Part shown: positions 1 through 5,373 of the stretch, in pieces | How positions within the stretch are numbered: position 1 is the stretch's first letter | How the letters are laid out: each line of letters starts with the position of its first letter | Source: Opitutales bacterium UBA7389 | GTDB lineage: Bacteria; Verrucomicrobiota; Verrucomicrobiia; Opitutales; Opitutaceae | DNA length: 5,373 nt | Reading direction: 5' to 3' | NCBI GenBank assembly: GCA_002474325.1 | Contig: DKNL01000332.1 | Coordinates: forward strand, 1 to 5,373 | The notes under the pieces: generated by a model | Told to the model about the DNA's origin: nothing | Databases searched by the model: none | Seen by the model: the letters and a program-made list of their open reading frames with translations, nothing else | Translations under genes and position numbers: made by a program

Positions 1-350
1 CTGTCCGCCTGGCCATCGCCATCCGTATCTTCGAGGATCATTATGCGATCACCCACTGGATGGGCCCGACTGGTCTTATTTCGAAACTTCCTGTAATTGA
101 CCCCTTCCGCCACCCAGATGCGTCCTCGGTGATCTACATCAATATTGGTAGGATTGTACAAGAGGGGCGACGTGGCCCATAAACTCACTTCCAAATCATC
201 GGGCAAATCGAACGCCTCCAAGGGTACGCGATTTTGCCCTTGGCTCGCTAGCGCGCCAAAGGCGAATCCAATCGCGAAAATCCTGCTGGGCAGAATAGAG
301 AGTTTTCGTTTTGTCGCGGCTAGATTCACGGCATTCATTAAAGTATACAT
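1..350 (-). CDS. PVC-type membrane-bound dehydrogenase-like propeller protein, N-terminal part only (runs off the window)
   Basis: Reading leftwards from the ATG at 350, 116 codons are open to the window edge, so the C-terminal part is missing. Residues 14-35 form a signal peptide: basic KRK, a hydrophobic stretch IFAIGFAFGALA, and an A-L-A cleavage site. Next comes the first propeller blade of the Pirellula/Verrucomicrobium dehydrogenase family (TIGR02604 type): FDLPDD, SLWA, an NP pair, GRIWVAE (E82) and LEDTDGDG (residues 106-113), an acidic Ca-binding-like loop. The same landmarks in the same order occur in the complete dehydrogenase at 914-4306, so the two are paralogs. This one lacks about 32 residues between VAE and LEDTDG, so it belongs to a different subgroup. 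An in-frame ATG at 338 is an alternative start; neither has a clear ribosome binding site. It is probably exported. Whether it carries HEAT repeats and a c-heme domain cannot be seen, and its substrate is unknown. Confidence 0.88.
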   Translation of the reverse strand, partial: MYTLMNAVNLAATKRKLSILPSRIFAIGFAFGALASQGQNRVPLEAFDLPDDLEVSLWATSPLLYNPTNIDVDHRGRIWVAEGVNYRKFRNKTSRAHPVGDRIMILEDTDGDGQAD

Positions 351-451
351 TTGATCAGGTAAAACCAAAGGAAGCCAGCAAGAGGCCTGAACTTTTGATT
401 TCAAGTTATTTTAAATCCGAAAGAGTTGAACACTCATTCTTACGTTTTACC

Positions 452-468
452 AATGGACCGCGTCCATT
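452..468. repeat. Perfect 7-bp inverted repeat with 3-base spacer in the gap between the VOC gene and the second dehydrogenase gene
   Basis: The arms AATGGAC and GTCCATT flank the spacer CGC. The repeat lies 26 bases beyond the VOC stop codon and about 100 bases before the start of the next gene, within the only sizeable non-coding gap (351-494). As RNA it could form a short hairpin after the VOC gene. On the minus strand it is followed by GGTAAAACG rather than a run of T, so it is not a standard intrinsic terminator. It could equally be an operator for the downstream dehydrogenase or an RNA processing site. The remainder of the gap is A/T-rich on the side near 390-420, with no promoter that I can defend. 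Confidence 0.5.
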
Positions 469-494
469 TACGGAGATTCGCGGATGCATCATCG

Positions 495-875
495 TCATAA
501 TGGCTCGGCCCGTTTGCAAATCTGAAGGGCCATACCGAAGGGATCCCGCATCATAATTAGCTTCGTTCCCTCGGATGGCTGAACGGACTCTTCGAAACGG
601 GCACCAGCTTCCTGAAGCCGCGCTTTTTCCGCTTCTGGATCATCAACAGCGAATGCCAAGTGATATTCCAGCGAGTCCATTCTAGCAAAGTCCGGCATCT
701 CCACAGCCCGGTTGGAATAAATCTCCAGAACGACGCGGCCCGTCTCATCAGCTAGGAAGCGGGTGTGGGGTTCAAGGTCGATAGCCCTGACGATCTTCAT
801 GCGACAATTTTTTGCATACCAATCAGCCATAGAGGCCGAATCAGGAACATTGAGGGCGTAGTGTTCGAATTTCAT
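495..875 (-). CDS. VOC superfamily protein (glyoxalase / bleomycin resistance / dioxygenase fold)
   Basis: This is a complete 126-residue protein, the usual size for a single-domain VOC protein with two beta-alpha-beta-beta-beta modules. The first module starts MKFEHYALNV and ends near VVLEIYSN. The second starts YHLAFAVDDPEAEKARL and ends with the typical RDPFGMALQI. Candidate metal ligands sit at family positions: H5, E51 and H72. The fourth position, usually Glu (E122 in E. coli GloA, from memory), is Q118 here. Members of this family act on small metabolites as lyases, isomerases, dioxygenases or drug-binding proteins, and the sequence does not reveal the substrate. No signal peptide is visible, so it is cytoplasmic. 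The gene begins 38 bases after the large dehydrogenase with no terminator between, suggesting cotranscription. The ATG at 875 puts the first beta strand at the very N-terminus, as expected. No clear ribosome binding site precedes it. Confidence 0.9.
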   Translation of the reverse strand: MKFEHYALNVPDSASMADWYAKNCRMKIVRAIDLEPHTRFLADETGRVVLEIYSNRAVEMPDFARMDSLEYHLAFAVDDPEAEKARLQEAGARFEESVQPSEGTKLIMMRDPFGMALQICKRAEPL

Positions 876-913
876 ATCTCAATTATGCCCAAGCTAATTG
901 GATTTCGGCAACA

Positions 914-3900
914 CTACTCGTGCTCAGTCTCCGACTTCTCTTTTCTTTCCGTTTTCAAACTGCCCAAATAGGCGACCAGATCTCGCACCTCTCCAGGGCT
1001 GAGTAATAGACCCATTGGAGGCATGCCAGAAATAGGAGGCAGTTTGGAGGCTATCTCCAAATTGGAGATCGATTCAATCTTCCCGTCCGGCATTTTCAGT
1101 TCTACACCCTCAGAGTTTTCATTCATCAAGAAACCGCTCACTGTTTCGCCGTTCGTTCGGGTCAATACCATTGTTCCATAACCCCGCGGCACCACCGCGC
1201 CCGGATCGACAATCGCTTCCAACAGGTAGCTGTAGTCGCGGGTTTTGCCGATCGTAGTCAATTCGGGCCCGACCTCTGCCCCATAGCCATCTACTATATG
1301 GCAACGAACGCATTGGGCAGCCCCGTGGTTCATGAATACATCTTTCCCTCGATCCACACTGCCACCCATTAAGCTAGCAGCGTATTTCTCCAAAGGCGCC
1401 GCCGTAAGGATCGATTGATCGTACCGGAACACTAGTTCTTGGATACCGTTTTCTGGTCTGTCGCGGGATGCTTCGATCACATCTAGCATAGTATTTCCAG
1501 CGGCTTCCCCTTCTAAAATAGCTGAGAGCCTCTCCTCCAGAAAACTCCCTGATTTCGAGTCCGATTGACCCCCCAAGAGGGATATAGCTCTTTGTTTGAC
1601 AACTAAAGGGGCTTGGTTGGCAGCGAAAATCGCTTGATCGATTCCTTTGTTAACATCCGCAACCAGAAGTGCTTCCAGGGCGTTAACCCGCAATCTCGTA
1701 TCAGCATCTTCGATATACTTGTTTGCCAACTCTGCTAGAGAAGGATCCTCCCGCTTTATTAGGGCTTGCAGAGCTGACACCCTCACCTCGGATTCCATTG
1801 TTCCGTTGTTCAACTGGGCAATGAGGACTTCGCGGTCTACTTCGAATCCATAGAGTTGAGCAACCCGAGTGCTTTGTACGAGAACATCACTTTCCGCCGT
1901 TTCCAAGACGGCCGCGATTTCCGCTTTCACTACCGCTTCTATACGTTCACGTACGGCAGGATTTTCGCGAGGCAATCCGGTTGTCGTATCGATTGGATTT
2001 TGGTCATTCCATCCTTCGATGGCTGCCAATGCTTCTTGCCTCAATCGGGCCGGCAAATCCGAGTTAGCCGCATATTTAAGCAAAGACCGGGCGTTTCCCG
2101 CTTTCGCCTCATAATAATTAGCGTTAATTATCCGATGATGCATGAACGCGTCGATTTCCGAAACTGGCATCTCCGCCGTTCCACCTGGCAAGTAGTCTTC
2201 TATAAGCTCGGCGAGCTCAGCCTGTACGGATAGCATCGGCAAATCGTTGATTGCCCTGATTGCCTCGTGAGACAAAGATTTCTCATCATCTATAAGAAAA
2301 CGAGCGATCTCGGGATCCCTAAGTTTCCTCAAAGCCAGCAAAATCCCCATGCGTACGTATTTGGATTCTTGATGCATTTCCTTAATCCAGAAACGCTTGT
2401 CAATACCTACTAGTCCCATTATGGCTCCGTGTCGCAGCCACAGATCTTGATCCGCATTTCGCTCCAAAAGAGCGAGGAGCTCGGGGACGCTTCCCTCATA
2501 TCCAATTCGACCCAATCCGATTCCTGCGTACATCGCGGTCCGCGGGTGCTCGTCTCTAAGGGCCCCTACCAGAAAGTCAGCCGCTTTTACTACCCGCTGA
2601 TCTCCCAGAACACGAGCGGATTGAATGCGAACCTGATCGTTTTCATCTACAAGTAATTCAAGGAGCGGATCCAAGACCGATTTCTCCTCGCTTGCCGCCA
2701 TTTGACCCAGGCCCCAAATTCCGTGGATACGTGAGAATGTGGATCCTTTCGCATTCGTGGCCGCTCTAGTGAGTGCTCCTGCTCCCGCAGGACCTCGCTT
2801 GGCCAACTCGAATTGGCTCTTCTGGCGAATTTGCTGATGATCACGGTCTAGCAGTCGCGTGAGCTCGGCTATCGACTTTCGGGAAAAATCGGATAGCAGC
2901 AGCGATTCGTTCTCCTTGACCACGGGACCGTCAATCTTCCACGGCACTTCTAGGGTATAGATATTCCCTACATCCTGGTTTAGCCAACCGCCATAATTAT
3001 AGTCCGAGAAATAGAGTTTCCCATCAGGACCAAAATCGATGTCCACGCAATTGGAACCCCGGAAAAAGGTTTCGTTGTTCACCATTTTATAACTGGCCCC
3101 ATCCTCTTCCACATTGAACATAGAAATATAGGACTGAGTTAACGATCCCTGATAAATAATAACGAAGAACTTATCGTCATACTTCTCCCCCATGCTACTT
3201 GAGGGATTAAACACGAAGCCCGAGGGTCCCCCAATTATTTGTCCGATTCCAGGCAATATGAAGGCGGGCTGCCGTTCGTCCCGAACCTTCCAAGCGTATT
3301 CTGTTATCCAGGCCAGCGGTAACCGGGCATCTCCCGTGTACTTGTACGATCGCAAATCGAGATCTTTGGTAAAAGACATGATGGATTGATGCCCCGCGTG
3401 CCAGCCAGAATCCCCCCCTTCAACAAGGTAGTTTATACGCTCCAAGTCGACCCCATCGGCATCGTTATCCGCGGTGAAGAGATTGCCATAATCGTCCCAG
3501 GCGAGTTCCTGCGGATTTCGCAGTCCATCATAGAAAAGCTCCACATTGGATCCATCGGGATCGCATCTGAAGACCGCTCCTAGGTTGGGACCGTAATAAT
3601 GCTTCCCCTCTTTCGTGTGGACGTTGTATCCACGGTCTCCAATTGACCAATACAATTTCCCATCTGGACCCCAAGTAAGGCCATGCATATCGTGACCCGA
3701 GAAGCTCATGCGAATACCAAACCCATCTTGTAGTGTAGTCCGCTTGTCAGAAATCCCATCACCATCGATGTCTTCCAGCATCCAAAGATGAGGTATGTTC
3801 GCATAGTAGACCTTTCCATCCCTCTCTATCAGCCCGATTCCCGGCCCGTCCAAGGGGTCGTTAAATCCATCGGCAAAGATTCGAGAGCGATCCGCTCGAT

Positions 3901-4306
3901 CATCGCCATCCGTATCTTCCAGGATGCTAATCTGATCGGACTTGTTCGTGTAGTGTTCAATAGGATACAGATCGAAATGGTTTTCGAACATCTTCATCCG
4001 ATCGGCATTGGAGGTGATGCTTATATCCTCGACGAGCATCATGCGCCTCTCTCGAATGTCATCCACACCGAATCGCCACCTATTAATCTCGGCCACATAA
4101 AGCCTTCCTTGAGAGTCGAAGGTAATTGCCGAGGGATTCTGTATCTGCGACTCGTCCGCCCAAAGATTGATCTTAATATCATCAGGCATCTCGAAATTGA
4201 GCATGCGGATACGAGCCTTCTCATCGTAGTACTCGCGTATGGCCGGATCGGACTCGGATCCGAAAATCGGAGAAACCAAAATGATCAAAAACAAGATTCG
4301 TTTCAT
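914..4306 (-). CDS. Secreted PVC-type dehydrogenase: sugar-dehydrogenase-like propeller, HEAT-like repeats and C-terminal c-type heme domain
   Basis: The complete protein has 1130 residues. Residues 1-17 are a signal peptide (MKR, then a hydrophobic LFLIILVSPIF), with no lipobox cysteine. Residues 38-460 form a beta-propeller (TIGR02604 type) with acidic loops at 130-139 and 178-187. From memory, H205 (GHDMHGLTWGPDGKLY) and R263 (LRNPQELAW) align without gaps with catalytic His144 and PQQ-contacting Arg228 of Acinetobacter soluble glucose dehydrogenase. Residues 475-950 are helical, with clear HEAT repeats around 545-635. Residues 977-1120 are a Pirellula/Verrucomicrobium-type cytochrome c domain (TIGR02603) with CVRCH at 999-1003 (bases 1298-1312) and candidate axial methionines M1095 and M1098. 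Electrons from the propeller site probably pass to this heme in the periplasm; the substrate is unknown. The ATG at 4306 was chosen over the upstream ATG at 4393, which would hide the signal peptide and overlap the lactonase gene. No clear ribosome binding site is visible. Confidence 0.94.
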   Translation of the reverse strand: MKRILFLIILVSPIFGSESDPAIREYYDEKARIRMLNFEMPDDIKINLWADESQIQNPSAITFDSQGRLYVAEINRWRFGVDDIRERRMMLVEDISITSNADRMKMFENHFDLYPIEHYTNKSDQISILEDTDGDDRADRSRIFADGFNDPLDGPGIGLIERDGKVYYANIPHLWMLEDIDGDGISDKRTTLQDGFGIRMSFSGHDMHGLTWGPDGKLYWSIGDRGYNVHTKEGKHYYGPNLGAVFRCDPDGSNVELFYDGLRNPQELAWDDYGNLFTADNDADGVDLERINYLVEGGDSGWHAGHQSIMSFTKDLDLRSYKYTGDARLPLAWITEYAWKVRDERQPAFILPGIGQIIGGPSGFVFNPSSSMGEKYDDKFFVIIYQGSLTQSYISMFNVEEDGASYKMVNNETFFRGSNCVDIDFGPDGKLYFSDYNYGGWLNQDVGNIYTLEVPWKIDGPVVKENESLLLSDFSRKSIAELTRLLDRDHQQIRQKSQFELAKRGPAGAGALTRAATNAKGSTFSRIHGIWGLGQMAASEEKSVLDPLLELLVDENDQVRIQSARVLGDQRVVKAADFLVGALRDEHPRTAMYAGIGLGRIGYEGSVPELLALLERNADQDLWLRHGAIMGLVGIDKRFWIKEMHQESKYVRMGILLALRKLRDPEIARFLIDDEKSLSHEAIRAINDLPMLSVQAELAELIEDYLPGGTAEMPVSEIDAFMHHRIINANYYEAKAGNARSLLKYAANSDLPARLRQEALAAIEGWNDQNPIDTTTGLPRENPAVRERIEAVVKAEIAAVLETAESDVLVQSTRVAQLYGFEVDREVLIAQLNNGTMESEVRVSALQALIKREDPSLAELANKYIEDADTRLRVNALEALLVADVNKGIDQAIFAANQAPLVVKQRAISLLGGQSDSKSGSFLEERLSAILEGEAAGNTMLDVIEASRDRPENGIQELVFRYDQSILTAAPLEKYAASLMGGSVDRGKDVFMNHGAAQCVRCHIVDGYGAEVGPELTTIGKTRDYSYLLEAIVDPGAVVPRGYGTMVLTRTNGETVSGFLMNENSEGVELKMPDGKIESISNLEIASKLPPISGMPPMGLLLSPGEVRDLVAYLGSLKTERKEKSETEHE

Positions 4307-4362
4307 GGATATTGTATCGTACGTGATAAGGAAAATTGAGAATGCAATTTCGGATCGGAGGC

Positions 4363-5373
4363 CTAGGAGGAAACCAGGCGAACGCAAGTACAAGCAGGAA
4401 CCCCTTCTACCGCTTCCAAAGCGGCTAGCTCGCCCGACTCTCCATCGACAGCGAAATAGACGATGTTGTTAGAATCCCGATTGGCTACTGCCAGTAAACC
4501 CCCATCTGGACTGATCACAAAGTTGCGCGGGTGTTCGCCACAGGTAGGGACGTGCTGGATAGGCTCTAACGATCCGTCCGATTCGCTGATTTTGAACACC
4601 GCCAAACTGTCATGACCCCGGTTGGAAGCGTAAAGAAAACGATTCGATGGATGAACGAGGATTTCAGCTGAAATATTTGGCTTTTCGAATTCCTCCGGCA
4701 AAGTTGAGCATACTTCTAAAGGCTCGAGAACACCATTTTCAGCTTCCCAATCATAGTGGGCAACGGTTCCGTTCAATTCATTCAAAGCATAGATCCAACG
4801 ACCATTTCCATGGAATGTTAGATGCCTCGGACCCGAACCCGCCTCCGTCTGAACGAAAGGGGTTTCTGCCACTTCCAGCCGACCCCTTTTCGCATCGAAT
4901 CGATAAAGCCAAATACGGTCCATACCCAGATCGCAGACAAACGCATATCGATTTGAAGGATCGGTATAAATCGAATGGGCATGAGGGACTTCCTGGCGAT
5001 CGGGAAGGACCTTAGAACCTTCACCTTCCAAGCCAATTGACTGGACGAGCGGCTTAATCTCGCCAACCTCACTCAAAGGGAAAAGGGAAAGCATGGCATC
5101 ACCGTAACTGGCTCCCAGCAGCCAACGTTCCGTTCGATCCAGATTGATGTGGCACATGCCCTCCCCTACCGCTTCTTGAAAATTAATCGGCTCCAAATCT
5201 CCCGACTCTGCTGACCGCTTGAAAGCTTTGGCCAAGCCTCTCCCATCCGGGCCTATAGCGATCGAGTACATGATCGAACGATCCCCATTCAGACGAAGGA
5301 ATCCCGCTTTCGCTTCGACCGTAAGCAAATCTAGATCTCCGAGACGGAAAGGATCTCGACCAACACGCTGCCG
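4363..5373 (-). CDS. Lactonase family beta-propeller protein (6-phosphogluconolactonase YbhE / muconate cyclase type), N-terminus beyond the window
   Basis: 336 residues are visible and the frame stays open to the window edge. A TTG at 5328 could serve as a start, but it would cut into the first blade, so the true start lies outside, perhaps 20-50 codons away. Repeated blade patterns mark the seven-bladed lactonase fold (Pfam Lactonase, PF10282): DPSNRYAFVCDLGMDRIWLYRFD, HPSNRFLYASNRGHDSLAVF and SPDGGLLAVANRDSNNIVYF. Numbering from the first visible codon, H131/H133 (VPHAHS), R183 (GPRHL), E199 (LNELNG) and R283 (EHPRNF) correspond to the conserved His, Arg, Glu and Arg proposed as the active site of fungal carboxymuconate cyclase; the 16-residue Arg-Glu spacing agrees, from memory. 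Family members hydrolyse or form lactones, for example 6-phosphogluconolactone. Lying 56 bases upstream of the dehydrogenase, it may open that enzyme's lactone product. Export cannot be judged without the N-terminus. Confidence 0.86.
   Translation of the reverse strand, partial: RQRVGRDPFRLGDLDLLTVEAKAGFLRLNGDRSIMYSIAIGPDGRGLAKAFKRSAESGDLEPINFQEAVGEGMCHINLDRTERWLLGASYGDAMLSLFPLSEVGEIKPLVQSIGLEGEGSKVLPDRQEVPHAHSIYTDPSNRYAFVCDLGMDRIWLYRFDAKRGRLEVAETPFVQTEAGSGPRHLTFHGNGRWIYALNELNGTVAHYDWEAENGVLEPLEVCSTLPEEFEKPNISAEILVHPSNRFLYASNRGHDSLAVFKISESDGSLEPIQHVPTCGEHPRNFVISPDGGLLAVANRDSNNIVYFAVDGESGELAALEAVEGVPACTCVRLVSS

Noticed and set aside
390..407. AACTT...AAGTT inverted repeat upstream of the truncated dehydrogenase
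   Set aside because: 5-bp A/T-rich arms with an 8-base spacer are expected by chance in this A/T-rich stretch.
145..556. Two overlapping plus-strand open frames at the left end
   Set aside because: They overlap the signal peptide region of the truncated dehydrogenase, the intergenic gap and the VOC C-terminus on the opposite strand. Their composition is not protein-like.
876..913. Terminator between the large dehydrogenase and the VOC gene (CCAA...TTGG)
   Set aside because: It has only a 4-bp stem and no T-tract. The short gap fits cotranscription better.
1856..2233. Plus-strand open frames of up to 125 codons opposite the HEAT-like region
   Set aside because: They are antisense shadows of a coding frame with clear repeat structure. 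They lack recognisable motifs.
3788..4339. 183-codon open frame on the plus strand
   Set aside because: It lies entirely antisense to the conserved signal peptide and propeller of the large dehydrogenase. Its translation shows no domain pattern.
4307..4362. Promoter or operator in the 56-base gap before the large dehydrogenase (TACAAT element; TATC...GATA near-palindrome)
   Set aside because: The TACAAT lies only a few bases from the ATG and has no matching -35 element. The inverted repeat has only 4-bp outer arms.
4307..4393. 29-residue N-terminal extension of the large dehydrogenase starting at the ATG at 4393
   Set aside because: It would place an unconserved stretch before an obvious signal peptide and overlap the lactonase gene by 31 bases.
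4647..5015. 122-codon plus-strand open frame
   Set aside because: It is antisense to conserved lactonase blades and has no family features.

Overview
The window looks like accessory metabolism from a bacterium of the Planctomycetota-Verrucomicrobiota-Chlamydiota (PVC) superphylum, most likely a verrucomicrobial or planctomycetal lineage. The main evidence is a protein combining a PVC-type beta-propeller dehydrogenase, HEAT-like repeats and a Pirellula/Verrucomicrobium-type c-heme domain, plus the start of a second protein of the same superfamily. Base composition looks even, around half G+C by eye. No rRNA, tRNA, CRISPR array or insertion sequence was seen. The phylum is inferred from protein family, not from a marker gene.

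All four genes lie on the minus strand, so transcription runs from high to low coordinates. Positions 5373-4363 hold a lactonase-family seven-bladed propeller protein (6-phosphogluconolactonase YbhE / muconate-cyclase type) whose N-terminus lies beyond the window. After a 56-base gap, 4306-914 encodes a complete 1130-residue secreted dehydrogenase-cytochrome c fusion. After 38 bases, 875-495 encodes a 126-residue VOC (glyoxalase/dioxygenase fold) protein. A 144-base gap containing a perfect short palindrome follows. Then 350-1 encodes the N-terminal 116 residues of a second, divergent PVC-type dehydrogenase with its own signal peptide. No stretch over 300 bases lacks a gene.

The layout suggests an oxidative pathway. 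The large enzyme would oxidise a sugar or other alcohol/hemiacetal outside the cytoplasm and pass electrons to its own c-heme. A lactonase would open the lactone formed. The VOC protein would act on a small downstream metabolite, and the second dehydrogenase would take another substrate or step. The enzyme classes are well supported; the substrates and the pathway itself are inference. None of the three visible start codons has a recognisable Shine-Dalgarno sequence, so start choices rest on signal peptides and family alignment.
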